DNA of 64,000 bases from CAVSWT01 sp963775245 (GCA_963775245.1 CAVZID010000022.1:62001-126000), one strand, 5' to 3'; positions 46,277 to 55,882 are shown, counted from the stretch's first letter. Program-made: numbers and translations. Notes: generated by a model from the letters alone, not told the origin.

Positions 46277-46299
46277 ACTTCGACGAGTTCAGTGTGACA
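46277..46299. repeat. Dispersed 23-base repeat (copy 1) between nuoD and nuoE
   Basis: The unit ACTTCGAC-G-AGTTCAGTGTGACA matches a second copy at 54754-54776 at 20 of 23 positions. It is followed by two direct repeats of TGAA(C/T)TTTGACTTT at about 46304-46331. The gap contains nothing else. Confidence 0.55.
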
Positions 46300-46330
46300 C
46301 TTTTTGAACTTTGACTTTTGAATTTTGACT

Positions 46331-47584
46331 TTATTTATCCGCCTCGCCCATAATCGGATCAATGCTTCCAATAATTGCAACCACATCCGAAACCATTTGC
46401 CCTTTTATCATGTGCGGCAAGGACTGTAGGTTAACAAAACTGGGGCTGCGGATTTTACACTTCCAGGGCCGACCTTCACCTTTGCTCACTAAGTAAAATC
46501 CAAGCTCTCCTTTCGGATTTTCAACTGCATGATAAATATCACCGACAGGCGGATTGATTCCAAAATTCACAATCATAAAATCATGAATAAGCTCTTCCAT
46601 CTTAGAATAAATTTCTGTTTTATGAGGAAGAACTTTTTTAGGTTGATTTAAAATAACTTCGCCAGGAGTCATTTTACTTAAAACCTGTTTAACAATTTTA
46701 ATGCTTTCTCTTGCTTCATCAACACGAACAAAATATCTTGCTAAACAATCCCCCTCTTTGTAAACCGGAATTTTAAAATCCATATCATTATAAAACAAAT
46801 AAGGGTCTGCTCGGCGTAAATCATGTTCAACACCGCTAGCTCTTAAGCTTGGGCCAGTTAAACCCATATCAATTGCATCTTCAGTATTTATAACACCAAC
46901 GTTTTCAAGACGTTCAACAAAAATTCTATTTTTATTTAGAAGCGCTTCACACTCAGTTAAGTTATCATCAAACTGGTCTACAAACCATTTTAATTCCGAC
47001 ATTGCTTCAGGGGGAATATCATTTGCAACACCGCCAATACGAGTGTAGCTTGTTGTAAAACGTGCACCACAAAGGACGTCCCATATATTTAAAATCTTTT
47101 CTCTTTCTCTTAAAGTCCATAAGAAAACAGTAAGTGCCCCAACATCCATTGCGAGTGCTCCTATAGCAATTAGATGAGATGCAACACGAGACAATTCATG
47201 AATAATCATTCTAATATATTGTGCACGGGGAGGAGCTTCAATACCGGCAAGTTTTTCAACTGCTAATACAAAAGCAACATTGTTGGATAAAGGAGAAAGA
47301 TAATCAAGACGATCAGTGTGAGGAATGAATTCATAGTAGCTCATATTCTCTGCAAGTTTTTCATAACCTCTATGCAGATAGCCGAGTTCAGGAACACTGG
47401 CTATAACAGTTTCACCATCAAGCCTTAATAAAACTCTAAGTACACCGTGAGTCGCAGGATGCTGCGGGCCCATGTTTAAAATCATTTCATTTTCTAACGC
47501 ATCTTCGACAGTAATATCACTATCTGCCCCTAACAAAGCTTCAATTATTTTCGGATGAACTTCATCTTTGGTTAATTTTTCCAT
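46331..47584 (-). CDS. nuoD: NADH-quinone oxidoreductase subunit D (NuoD)
   Basis: 49-kDa subunit lining the quinone cavity, 417 aa and not fused to NuoC. NMGPQHPATHGVLRV near residue 35 holds the quinone-site His. PELGYLHRGYEKL, the Tyr/Asp region SYTRIGG and the C-terminal CKIRSPSFVNLQSLPHM...GSIDPIMGEADK are all typical. Confidence 0.96.
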   Translation of the reverse strand: MEKLTKDEVHPKIIEALLGADSDITVEDALENEMILNMGPQHPATHGVLRVLLRLDGETVIASVPELGYLHRGYEKLAENMSYYEFIPHTDRLDYLSPLSNNVAFVLAVEKLAGIEAPPRAQYIRMIIHELSRVASHLIAIGALAMDVGALTVFLWTLREREKILNIWDVLCGARFTTSYTRIGGVANDIPPEAMSELKWFVDQFDDNLTECEALLNKNRIFVERLENVGVINTEDAIDMGLTGPSLRASGVEHDLRRADPYLFYNDMDFKIPVYKEGDCLARYFVRVDEARESIKIVKQVLSKMTPGEVILNQPKKVLPHKTEIYSKMEELIHDFMIVNFGINPPVGDIYHAVENPKGELGFYLVSKGEGRPWKCKIRSPSFVNLQSLPHMIKGQMVSDVVAIIGSIDPIMGEADK

Positions 47585-47603
47585 GCAATTCTATTTCTAT
47601 ATT

Positions 47604-48092
47604 CTATTTCTTTGGTAATGATAATGAACCCGGAATTCCCATCAAAGGAAAATCTTTTCTTAAAGGGTGATATTCAAAATCTTCGGGCATATACATTCTT
47701 CTTAAATCAGGATGATTATTAAATGTAATGCCGTACATATCATAAGTTTCTCTTTCATGCCAGTTAGCTGTTTTCCAAACGGAAGTAACCGAATCAATTT
47801 GACATTCTTTTTCATCAACATCAGCTTTAAGGCATAATCTGAATTTATTCTTCAATGAAAAAATATGATAAACAACAGTGAATCTATTTTTTCTTCTTGC
47901 CCAATCAATGGCTGTTATATCTTCACAAAAAACAAATTGAAGGTCTGTATCTTTCTTTAAAAAGTCACAAACCGCAACAACAAATTTTTTATCAAACAAA
48001 TAAGTTAGTTCGCCTTTATACTCAACAACTTCAAAATTAATTTCAGGAAATTTTTCCTTCAATTTATTACTGATTAATTCTTTAATATCCAT
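47604..48092 (-). CDS. nuoC: NADH-quinone oxidoreductase subunit C (NuoC)
   Basis: 30-kDa subunit, 162 aa, stand-alone. The family signature WHERETYDMYGITFNNHPDLRRMYMPEDF lies at about 111-139, followed by HPLRKDFPL. It bridges NuoD and NuoB on the peripheral arm. Spacing to nuoB is 15 bases. Confidence 0.95.
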   Translation of the reverse strand: MDIKELISNKLKEKFPEINFEVVEYKGELTYLFDKKFVVAVCDFLKKDTDLQFVFCEDITAIDWARRKNRFTVVYHIFSLKNKFRLCLKADVDEKECQIDSVTSVWKTANWHERETYDMYGITFNNHPDLRRMYMPEDFEYHPLRKDFPLMGIPGSLSLPKK

Positions 48093-48107
48093 ACTGTAGT
48101 TTTATCT

Positions 48108-48629
48108 CTAATTATTTTGAACAACTGAAAGTTCAGGAAGCTTTTTATCTTGAAAGTCGCGAGCTTTTGTTCTTTTAATTTTTTCCTGAATTTGAATGAG
48201 GGCATTTAATAGATTGTCGGGACGCGGCGGGCATCCGGCAAGATAAATATCAACAGGCAAAAATTGGTCAATACCTTGAACAACCGGATATGACCTGTAC
48301 ATTCCTCCTGATGAGGTGCATGCACCCATAGCAATCACCCATTTAGGGTCGGGCATCTGGTCATAAATTTTTCTAACCACATGAGACATTTTATAAGTTA
48401 CAGTTCCGGCAACAATCATTAAATCACATTGGCGAGGGGTGAATCTCATTACCTCAGAGCCAAAACGTGCGATATCATATTTAGGCCCGCCTACAGCCAT
48501 CATTTCAATAGCGCAGCATGAAATTCCCATCGGCATAGGCCAAACAGAACTTTCTCTTGCCCAGGCAACCATAGCATCAACAGTTGTTGTCACAAATCCT
48601 TCTTTATTTAGCTTAGCTTCTAATCCCAT
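48108..48629 (-). CDS. nuoB: NADH-quinone oxidoreductase subunit B (NuoB)
   Basis: PSST-type subunit carrying cluster N2. Ligands are the tandem Cys in GISCCAIEMMA (near 37), the Cys in MGACTSSGGMY (near 105) and the Cys in LAGCPPRPDNL (near 135). It is 173 aa. The start overlaps the end of nuoA by 10 bases. Confidence 0.96.
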   Translation of the reverse strand: MGLEAKLNKEGFVTTTVDAMVAWARESSVWPMPMGISCCAIEMMAVGGPKYDIARFGSEVMRFTPRQCDLMIVAGTVTYKMSHVVRKIYDQMPDPKWVIAMGACTSSGGMYRSYPVVQGIDQFLPVDIYLAGCPPRPDNLLNALIQIQEKIKRTKARDFQDKKLPELSVVQNN

Positions 48630-48988
48630 TTGAATCCGCCTTTCTTATACACATACAAATATCCTAACTCTAGCACAATTAAAAATACAAGCATGGAAAA
48701 AAATACCGAGGCACCTAATTGAGCAAACATTCTTTTAAACTGAACCGCCCATGGATAAACAAAAATTACTTCTATATCAAAAATTATAAATAACATTGCA
48801 ACCAAATAATATTTAACAGAAACTCTTTCATCAGTCGAACCAACCGGTTTCATACCGCTTTCATAGGTCGATTCCTTTTCTGCATTGGGTCTTTGAGGTC
48901 CGAAAATAGTAGATGAAAATACAGTTCCGGCGGCAAATACCACTGCGACTGCAATCACTAAAAATATAGGAATATATTGCTCAATCAT
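48620..48988 (-). CDS. nuoA: NADH-quinone oxidoreductase subunit A (NuoA)
   Basis: Membrane subunit of 122 aa with three hydrophobic helices. Helix 1 is IPIFLVIAVAVVFAAG, followed by the conserved loop YESGMKPVGSTDERVSVKYYLVAM and two further helices (FDIEVIFVYPWAV and FFSMLVFLIVLELGYLY). It is first in the operon, about 30 bases after the predicted transcript start. Confidence 0.95.
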   Translation of the reverse strand: MIEQYIPIFLVIAVAVVFAAGTVFSSTIFGPQRPNAEKESTYESGMKPVGSTDERVSVKYYLVAMLFIIFDIEVIFVYPWAVQFKRMFAQLGASVFFSMLVFLIVLELGYLYVYKKGGFKWD

Positions 48989-49016
48989 TAGTTTTTTATC
49001 TTCGTTTTTTAGGTTT

Positions 49017-49047
49017 CAAAGTTATCCAAAAATAGGTTTATTGTCAA
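49017..49047 (-). promoter_or_regulatory. Promoter of the nuo operon (Bacteroidetes type)
   Basis: On the minus strand TTG (49045-49047) is followed after exactly 20 bases by TAACTTTG (49017-49024). The predicted start near 49010 gives a short leader before nuoA. Between 49047 and the kup stop at 49148 there is only an AT-rich stretch with TTAAATTG-like repeats. Confidence 0.75.
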
Positions 49048-49147
49048 TTTAAACAACAATCAGGGAAATCTTGATAGTATATTAGTTTGCCCTTTTTTAC
49101 TTGGTTATCTGTCCAATTGTTAAATTGTTTAATTGCTAAATTGATTT

Positions 49148-50962
49148 TTATAATTCAAATCTTGTGACAACTCCATGTAAACGATTATATGGGAATTCAT
49201 AAAACCGTACAAAGCGAGGTGAGATTCTTTTCATAACTGAAAATATTTTATAGAACGGCCTATGGGTTATGATTTCTTCATCCCCATAGAAGATAACTTT
49301 TTCAGAAATATTTTCTTCCTTTAATACATCCGACAAATTTAAGTATTCCATATAACCCACATAAACTTCAATTGCCGATAAACTGGTTCCCAGCTTTTCT
49401 ATTTTTTTGTGAGTAATACCATAAGGCTTATCTAAAATCTTTATAGAAATAAAAATATTATTCTCATAAACAATATTTTCTTTAATTATGCAATGTGTAA
49501 TATAAGCCGGTACTCTGCCTATATTCGAAACCAAATAAAGTGCTGTCCCCTGGATATTTTTATTCAATGCATAAATCTGTTCGTAGCTAAATAAAAAGGT
49601 ATCTAAATCCAAATCTCTAAGAACTTTTCTTACTGCCTTTTTCCCGTTATGCCAGATATAAATTACAGATAAAGGAAGCGAAGCAATTACAAGAGACCAA
49701 AATCCCCCGGAAGGAATTTTATTAAATACTGCGATTAAGAAAAGTATATCTACAATAAATACAATAATCGCAGCAGACATTTTTTTATAATCTCTATGTG
49801 CATTGAAAATCCAAATCATGAACATTCCGCTAATTGTCATTGTTGCAGTTACTGCTAAACCATATGCCGCAGCAAGGTTATCGGATGAACGAAATAAAAA
49901 TATCATAAGTAATACTGCAATCAGCAAACCGTAATTAACTGTCCCGATGTAAATTTGCGATTTCAATTCGGTTGATGTGTATTTAATTTTCATTAAAGGA
50001 AGAATCCGTGTAGTTATTCCCTGGTAAACAAGGGACATCACAGCACTAATCATGGCTTGTGAAGCGATTATGGTTGCAAACAAAGTTAGAATCAGAAAAG
50101 GAATATAAAAGAATGAAGAAAAGTTTTTAATCATTGCAAACAAAATTGATTCTTTAATTGCATGATGAAGAACAAAAGCACCCTGGCCAAAATAATTTAT
50201 CACTAAAGCAAAAAACACAAAAACCCAGGCTTGCCTAATAGGTTTACTTCCAAGGTGTCCCATATCAGCATACAATGCCTCGCCCCCTGTAGCACAAAGT
50301 ATAACTTCACTTAATACAAAAAATCCGACAAGTCCATGATTCAAAATAAATCTTATTGCATAGTAAGGATTCAGAGCTAATAAAATTTCAGGCATTTGTA
50401 TGATTGATAAAAAGCCTGAAATGAATAATGAAAAAAACCATACAACCATTATAGGCCCAAACAAAGATGAAACTTTGTCTGTACCTTTATATTGAAAAGC
50501 AAATAATATTATTGTAATGATTACTGTAATTAAAATTATAGTATTTCTTGAAATATCTGCAATACCAGGTATTAAGGTTAAACCTTCAACTGCAGAAAGA
50601 ATACTTATTGCTGGAGTGATTACTCCATCTCCAAATAGAAGCGATACCCCGAGATAACCTAAAAAAGTAACAAAAGCATATTTCCTCCCCTTTTTGACTA
50701 TGCTTGCTAAAATTTCTTTAAGGACAATAATTCCGCCTTCGCCTTTGGTACTTAATGTCATTGCTAGCCAGGCATATTCCATCGTCACAAGAACAACCAT
50801 TGTCCAGAATATCAAAGAAAGTATCCCGAACATGTTTTGTTCTGTTGGTACGGTCAGGCTAAAGATAATGGTTAAAGTATAAATAGGGCTGGTTCCAATA
50901 TCCCCAAAAACCAAACCCATTGCTTTAATGTTTTCTTTAAAGGAAAATTCTGATTTCTTCAT
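49148..50962 (-). CDS. kup: Kup-type potassium uptake transporter
   Basis: Inner-membrane K+/H+ symporter of 604 aa. About twelve hydrophobic segments fill the first 430 residues, followed by a cytoplasmic domain. Kup signatures are ALGLVFGDIGTSPIYTL-like (here MGLVFGDIGTSPIYTL), STKGEGGIIVLKEIL, LFGDGVITPAISILSAVEGL and EALYADMGHLG. It is monocistronic. The 187 bases upstream (50963-51149) are AT-rich; TATTTTTG at 51027-51034 on the minus strand lacks a -33 partner. Confidence 0.95.
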   Translation of the reverse strand: MKKSEFSFKENIKAMGLVFGDIGTSPIYTLTIIFSLTVPTEQNMFGILSLIFWTMVVLVTMEYAWLAMTLSTKGEGGIIVLKEILASIVKKGRKYAFVTFLGYLGVSLLFGDGVITPAISILSAVEGLTLIPGIADISRNTIILITVIITIILFAFQYKGTDKVSSLFGPIMVVWFFSLFISGFLSIIQMPEILLALNPYYAIRFILNHGLVGFFVLSEVILCATGGEALYADMGHLGSKPIRQAWVFVFFALVINYFGQGAFVLHHAIKESILFAMIKNFSSFFYIPFLILTLFATIIASQAMISAVMSLVYQGITTRILPLMKIKYTSTELKSQIYIGTVNYGLLIAVLLMIFLFRSSDNLAAAYGLAVTATMTISGMFMIWIFNAHRDYKKMSAAIIVFIVDILFLIAVFNKIPSGGFWSLVIASLPLSVIYIWHNGKKAVRKVLRDLDLDTFLFSYEQIYALNKNIQGTALYLVSNIGRVPAYITHCIIKENIVYENNIFISIKILDKPYGITHKKIEKLGTSLSAIEVYVGYMEYLNLSDVLKEENISEKVIFYGDEEIITHRPFYKIFSVMKRISPRFVRFYEFPYNRLHGVVTRFEL

Positions 50963-51149
50963 TCATTCGTATATTTGTGAAACAATATTGTAATTGGATA
51001 TGATAATTTTTTTAGAAATTATTTTTCAAAAATAATAATAAATAGGGAACTTTCTGAAAGTAAAGCCTAAATAAAAATAAATTGATTTATAACTTTTTAA
51101 TTTTTTATAATCTGTATATTTTATTTTACTATATGAATTTTATTTCTTT

Positions 51150-52118
51150 ATGAAGAAATTTTTTATCGCTTTTTCTGTTTTGCTTTTCTTTTTCGGTTGT
51201 GAGCGTCCAACAAATATTACAAACGTTGATGATGGCATCCCTCCGGCAGTTCCTTCAGGGCTATCTGTTTATTTTGCAGGAGATGGAGAAGTTATTTTAG
51301 ATTGGTTAAATAACAGTGAACCGGATTTCAAAGGATACAATATCTATAGAAGCACAGGAGATAGTAAATTTAATCTTATTTACTTCACTACAGATAATTT
51401 CTTTTATAATGATACGCTTAGCTACGACACAGTTTACTCTTACAGGATAACAGCAATTGATATTTGGGGAAGAGAAAGTGAACCTTCTTCAATAGTATCT
51501 GTCCAGCCTGTAAATAAAAATAAACCCCATGTTCCCAGATTTGTAAACATTAATACAAGAAATTGGGAAGACATTCGTTCAGTGTATTTAAACTGGCAGG
51601 CAAATTATGACAGCGATATAAAGCAATACAATATTTATAGAGGAACTAATACTAATTTTGTATCCGACAGTTCTTCGTTTGTGGGCTCATCAATTGAACC
51701 GGATTTTACAGATACTGCTAATTTGGACTTATACACAATGTATTATTATAAAATTCGAGCGTTGGATAATGGAGGATTACTAAGTGATGAAAGTTCTGTT
51801 GTAAATGACCAGATTGTTGGAATCCCGGAAGTTTTTTCCCCTTTAGACAAAACAGAATCATCAGGCTTTATTCATTTTATAATCAACGCGATTAATGCAC
51901 CGGCAACTTATGAAATTATTGTTCAGGAGAATCAATTCTTTGGAACTTTTTGGGATAAGCAATTTGAATCGAATGTAACTAACGATACAATTAGTGTAAA
52001 TTTCGACCCGACGTATTTATACAATAATCGAACTTATTATTGGCGTATAGCGGTCTATACATCAAGCAGCTCTGAGCCGAATAGTATTTCAAAGCTTTAT
52101 CAATTTACTATTAAGTGA
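51150..52118 (+). CDS. Lipoprotein with fibronectin type III-like repeats
   Basis: The 322-aa precursor has a type II signal, MKKFFIAFSVLLFFFGC, with the lipidated Cys near residue 17. Two FN3-like modules follow (VPSGLSVYF...YNIYRS...YSYRITAID and VPRFVNINT...YNIYRG...YYYKIRALDN). A third partial module ends ...NRTYYWRIAVYT. FN3 modules mediate surface protein or polysaccharide contacts. The function is unknown; it is probably outer-membrane anchored. The barrel gene downstream may be a partner. Confidence 0.8.
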   Translation: MKKFFIAFSVLLFFFGCERPTNITNVDDGIPPAVPSGLSVYFAGDGEVILDWLNNSEPDFKGYNIYRSTGDSKFNLIYFTTDNFFYNDTLSYDTVYSYRITAIDIWGRESEPSSIVSVQPVNKNKPHVPRFVNINTRNWEDIRSVYLNWQANYDSDIKQYNIYRGTNTNFVSDSSSFVGSSIEPDFTDTANLDLYTMYYYKIRALDNGGLLSDESSVVNDQIVGIPEVFSPLDKTESSGFIHFIINAINAPATYEIIVQENQFFGTFWDKQFESNVTNDTISVNFDPTYLYNNRTYYWRIAVYTSSSSEPNSISKLYQFTIK

Positions 52119-52196
52119 AAACGAAAATAAAGTAAATTTCTAATAAATAGTAAGAACTTGACTATTGTGATTAAGTCCATAATAACTAATCTAAAT

Positions 52197-52274
52197 GTCA
52201 TTTCGACCAAAAGGAGAAATCTTTTCAGCAATGATAATAAAGATTTCTCACTCGAAAACTCGTTCGAAATGACA
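52197..52274. repeat. Large palindromic repeat supplying the start of the barrel gene
   Basis: Outer arms TGTCATTTCGA (52197-52207) and TCGAAATGACA (52264-52274) are exact inverse copies. Inner arms GAGAAATCTTT (52214-52224) and AAAGATTTCTC (52239-52249) also pair. This resembles a repeat widespread in Bacteroidetes and Ignavibacteria. The right arm contains the ATG at 52269. Confidence 0.75.
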
Positions 52275-54194
52275 AGATTATTTCGTTTAATAGCTCCATC
52301 TGTCAGGTTATTAATATTATTATTTTTCATATTTACTTTTGAAGTATTCTCTCAAACTCAAGTTGACAGCCTTGAATTTATAAGTGTAGAAAAACCATTT
52401 AATCTTCTCTCAACTAAATTGGAAAAACAGTTAAATACTTACTCTCTTCATTCAATTTTTCTACTTGATAAGACATTTGATAAAGTTAATTTAAAATTAT
52501 CGGAAGGTTACAATTCATCTTTTGTTAATTCTGCTGAAAAAAGTATCCGGGATGAGCAATCATTTTCTCTTTCTTCAGCTTATAAAATTAGCAGCATGAT
52601 TAATTTCGGTTTGATGGTTCATAATAATATTTTATCAGACAGCAGAAAAATTGAAATTAATTCTGCTTCCGTTACTAACACAGCATTGTTCTCCGAAATT
52701 AACCCGATGGATAAATTAGTGATAACTCCATATGCCGGTTATATGAACAACAGGCAAATTGGCCAAAACGATTATGGAGCGATGTACGGAAGTGAAGCGG
52801 TTCTTAATAATTTTGGGACACAGGATTTCAATATTTATTCCGAATTTAAATTTAGAAACGAAGATATTTCTCCAAGGAAAAATGCTTTACGTTTTTTCGA
52901 TTTTCAGTTCACTAATAATTTTACTCCTGAAGTTACTAACCAGGTGCAAGTCGATTATTCATTAAACAAAAAAGACTTTTATTTTCAAGCAGACTCTTTA
53001 ACTGCAAAGAGTTTTGATATTTCAAATAATATTCAAAGCAGAACCGAATCAAATTATATAGTTCAAGATAAATTTCGTCATGCTAATTTTCTTAATGTAT
53101 TTGCACTTGATTTAACCGGCAGGGTATCATATAGAACCATAGACAGAGACACCCGTTACCGGCTACCTTTAAATACTAAATCAATTTTTGACACAAGAAT
53201 AAATGAACTCAATCTAGAGTTTGAATCTTCAACTGGATACTCAAGCCATTTCTTTGATGGTTTGATTAAGGTTATTTTTTCCGGAAGAGATGAACAGCAC
53301 TTAACCAAAAGATTTGATGGAGTCAGCGATATTCTTTATGAAGAAAGGCAAAGTGATGAGAATTCCAAAAATAATCACGCTGCAAGAGCTTCTCTTTCAT
53401 TTCTTGGCAATTTAAAATTTTCTAAAACTGATAACTTATATTTCAGCTTATTTCAGAACAAGCTGAAATACGATACACCAAGCGATATTAATTATGACGA
53501 CCGTGATGAAGTGCTTTCAATTATTAAATTAAAATATTCTAAATTATTAACGCCGTTCTTTGAAACATTTTTTAGTCTTGAAGGAACAATAAATCACACA
53601 GTTTATATTTTCGCTGAGAAAAGTTCTAACAATAATTTTAACAGGATAATAAGATTAAGTTCAGGCGGTAATTATATAGGTAAAAATGTATCTTCATATA
53701 ATACTTTTGAAGTTTCGGCAAATTACACTGTTTATGATTTTGAAGAATTGAACCCTAATTTTCATAGTTATTCTTTTCGTCAATTTTCGGCAAATGATTC
53801 ATCCAATATTAAAATTACTAAAGATTTAATGTTCCGTATATTTAGTTACGTAAAGCTTTCGGAACAAGGTGATTTGCAGTGGAAAGCTTTTTCAACTCAT
53901 CCAAATAGATATTTAAGCGAAATTTATTCAGAACCAAAATTAGCCGTTCAAATAAAAGAAGTTTTATTTTCGGCAGGAATCAGGTATTTTTCAATTAACA
54001 CTTATAATTTTAACGGCGAACAAAAAAACCTTGAATCCAAATATTTAAGTGTTGGCCCGGTAGCTGAAATAAATTTACTAATTAGAAGCAGATTATCTTT
54101 AAATTTTTACGGTTGGTATGAATTTATTTCTGCAACAGCAAACGCAAACAGGGAAATGGCAAATTTCAATTTTGAAATGAATTGGAAATTTTAA
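52269..54194 (+). CDS. Outer-membrane beta-barrel protein of unknown function
   Basis: I choose ATG 52269 over 52158. It starts a clean signal peptide (MTRLFRLIAPSVRLLILLFF, cleavage near VFSQ), whereas the earlier 37 codons are translated repeat. The mature part of about 610 aa is rich in alternating strands and aromatic residues and ends NFNFEMNWKF with the terminal Phe of outer-membrane barrels. No TonB box or plug domain is visible. The function is unknown. It lies 150 bases after the FN3 lipoprotein gene. Confidence 0.75.
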   Translation: MTRLFRLIAPSVRLLILLFFIFTFEVFSQTQVDSLEFISVEKPFNLLSTKLEKQLNTYSLHSIFLLDKTFDKVNLKLSEGYNSSFVNSAEKSIRDEQSFSLSSAYKISSMINFGLMVHNNILSDSRKIEINSASVTNTALFSEINPMDKLVITPYAGYMNNRQIGQNDYGAMYGSEAVLNNFGTQDFNIYSEFKFRNEDISPRKNALRFFDFQFTNNFTPEVTNQVQVDYSLNKKDFYFQADSLTAKSFDISNNIQSRTESNYIVQDKFRHANFLNVFALDLTGRVSYRTIDRDTRYRLPLNTKSIFDTRINELNLEFESSTGYSSHFFDGLIKVIFSGRDEQHLTKRFDGVSDILYEERQSDENSKNNHAARASLSFLGNLKFSKTDNLYFSLFQNKLKYDTPSDINYDDRDEVLSIIKLKYSKLLTPFFETFFSLEGTINHTVYIFAEKSSNNNFNRIIRLSSGGNYIGKNVSSYNTFEVSANYTVYDFEELNPNFHSYSFRQFSANDSSNIKITKDLMFRIFSYVKLSEQGDLQWKAFSTHPNRYLSEIYSEPKLAVQIKEVLFSAGIRYFSINTYNFNGEQKNLESKYLSVGPVAEINLLIRSRLSLNFYGWYEFISATANANREMANFNFEMNWKF

Positions 54195-54245
54195 TTGAAT
54201 AAAAAGTTTTTTTTATTATTTTCACATAAATAATCTGGACAAATA

Positions 54246-54662
54246 TTGGCAGAACAACATTATCATCTCGAAATTGAAAGCGACCCCAAAAACTTAATTA
54301 CAGTTGAAGAATTTATTAATTATTTCTGTAAGGACCTGAATATCGTCGAAGAACGAATAACAGGTATCATGCTTGCTGTTACTGAGGCTACTACAAACGC
54401 TATAATTCATGCCAATAAAAATATAAAATTAAAACTTGTAAAAATTGATGCTGATGTTATTGATGGAATTTTAAAAATTACTATCAAAGATGAAGGCAAA
54501 GGATTTGATCCCACAAAAGTACCCGACCCAACCGAACCAGAAAATTTATTAAAAGATTCCGGCCGCGGATTATATTTAATGCGCACTTATATGGATGAGC
54601 TTGATTATAATCTTACCCCAAACGGAACCGAGACAATTCTGAAATTAAAATTAGAACAATAA
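54246..54662 (+). CDS. RsbW-like anti-sigma-factor ATPase (HATPase_c_2)
   Basis: A 138-aa GHKL ATPase without a kinase core. The N-box is AVTEATTNAIIHANK (near 48), G1 is DEGKGFDP and G2 GRGLYLMRTYMDEL. These are the marks of serine kinases such as RsbW and SpoIIAB, which bind sigma factors or phosphorylate STAS antagonists. The start is TTG (54246). No sigma factor or antagonist is adjacent; the SpoIIAA-like protein at 57655 is nearby but not linked. The partner is unknown. Confidence 0.85.
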   Translation: MAEQHYHLEIESDPKNLITVEEFINYFCKDLNIVEERITGIMLAVTEATTNAIIHANKNIKLKLVKIDADVIDGILKITIKDEGKGFDPTKVPDPTEPENLLKDSGRGLYLMRTYMDELDYNLTPNGTETILKLKLEQ

Positions 54663-54753
54663 TCAATACTTCTCACATAGTGATCGATTCCGATGAAAAA
54701 TTAGCCATATCTTAATGAGTTTATCGAAGTATGATATCTCAGTTAATCATCCA

Positions 54754-54776
54754 ACTTCGACAAGCTCAGTTTGACA
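54754..54776. repeat. Dispersed 23-base repeat (copy 2)
   Basis: ACTTCGAC-A-AGCTCAGTTTGACA, the counterpart of the copy at 46277-46299. It sits between converging genes (RsbW-like and mdh); the other 110 bases of the gap show nothing clear. Confidence 0.55.
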
Positions 54777-54793
54777 TTATAGATTTATCAAAG

Positions 54794-55738
54794 TTAATTT
54801 TTTAGTAGTTTCAAATCATAAATCTTTTTTATACTTGTTTTAACACCATCCGCAGATTTTTTTAGAAGACTCAATTCTTTTTCTGTTAATTTTAATTCTA
54901 ATATCTGTTCAATACCGCTGCTTCCCAATTTAACCGGCACTCCACAAAAGACTTTTTCCAGACCATACTCCCCTTCAAGCCACGCTGAACAAGGAAGAAT
55001 TCTATTTTTATTTTTTACAATTGATTCAACCATCTCGACTGCCGCTGAGGAAGGTGAATAATAAGCACTTCCCGTTTTTAAGTAATTTACAATTTCAATT
55101 CCGCCGTTCTTCGTTCGCGTAATTAATTTTTCAATTTTATCTTCATGCATTAATTCACTTAATGGAATTCCATTCACAGTTGAGTATCTTATAAGCGGAA
55201 CCATTGAATCACCATGCCCCCCAAGTACCATGGCCTGCACATCATTTACAGATACATTTAATTCGTCAGCAATAAATAGTCTGAATCTTGAACTGTCTAA
55301 AATTCCAGCCATACCAATAACTCTGTGCTTTTCAAATCCACTAACTCTTAATGATACGTATGACATAATATCCAACGGATTTGAAACGACGATAATAATT
55401 GATTGCGGTGAATATTCAATTATTTTTTCCGTAACACTTTTAACAATTTTTGCGTTTGTAGCTAAAAGGTCATCACGTGACATTCCTGGTTTTCTCGGCA
55501 GTCCAGCAGTTATCACAACTATTCCTGAATTTGAAGTTTCTTTATAATCGTTTGTTCCAATTACTTTAGTATCAAATTTTTCAATCGGACTGCTTTCCCA
55601 GATATCCAACGCTTTCCCCTGTGGCATTCCTTCCAGGATATCAATTAAAACAACTTCTTCGGATAATTGTTTTTCAGCAATTCTTTGTGCTGTTGAAGCA
55701 CCAACATTACCGGCACCAACTACTGTAATCTTTTTCAT
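54794..55738 (-). CDS. mdh: Malate dehydrogenase, paralogue 1
   Basis: NAD-dependent LDH-type malate dehydrogenase, 314 aa. The NAD site is VVGAGNVGASTAQR, substrate Arg lies in AGLPRKPGMSRDDLL (Arg rather than the Gln of lactate dehydrogenases), and catalytic His is in VLGGHGDSMVPL near 175. A second, divergent gene lies 144 bases away on the plus strand. The N-terminus resembles Chlorobi/Bacteroidetes enzymes. Confidence 0.93.
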   Translation of the reverse strand: MKKITVVGAGNVGASTAQRIAEKQLSEEVVLIDILEGMPQGKALDIWESSPIEKFDTKVIGTNDYKETSNSGIVVITAGLPRKPGMSRDDLLATNAKIVKSVTEKIIEYSPQSIIIVVSNPLDIMSYVSLRVSGFEKHRVIGMAGILDSSRFRLFIADELNVSVNDVQAMVLGGHGDSMVPLIRYSTVNGIPLSELMHEDKIEKLITRTKNGGIEIVNYLKTGSAYYSPSSAAVEMVESIVKNKNRILPCSAWLEGEYGLEKVFCGVPVKLGSSGIEQILELKLTEKELSLLKKSADGVKTSIKKIYDLKLLKN

Positions 55739-55882
55739 TTTAATTTACATTTATTAATAAATGAATTGATAAATAACAAAATACAAAACTTTCTTTTAAT
55801 TATTCTTTGCAAATAGAAACCGACATCAGTATTTTTAAAAAAGTTTTTTGACACTACACTGTAAAAATTTAAAGGAGAAAAA

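Noticed and set aside
52158..52268. N-terminal extension of the barrel protein from ATG 52158
   Set aside because: The 37 extra codons translate the palindromic repeat and would bury the signal peptide.
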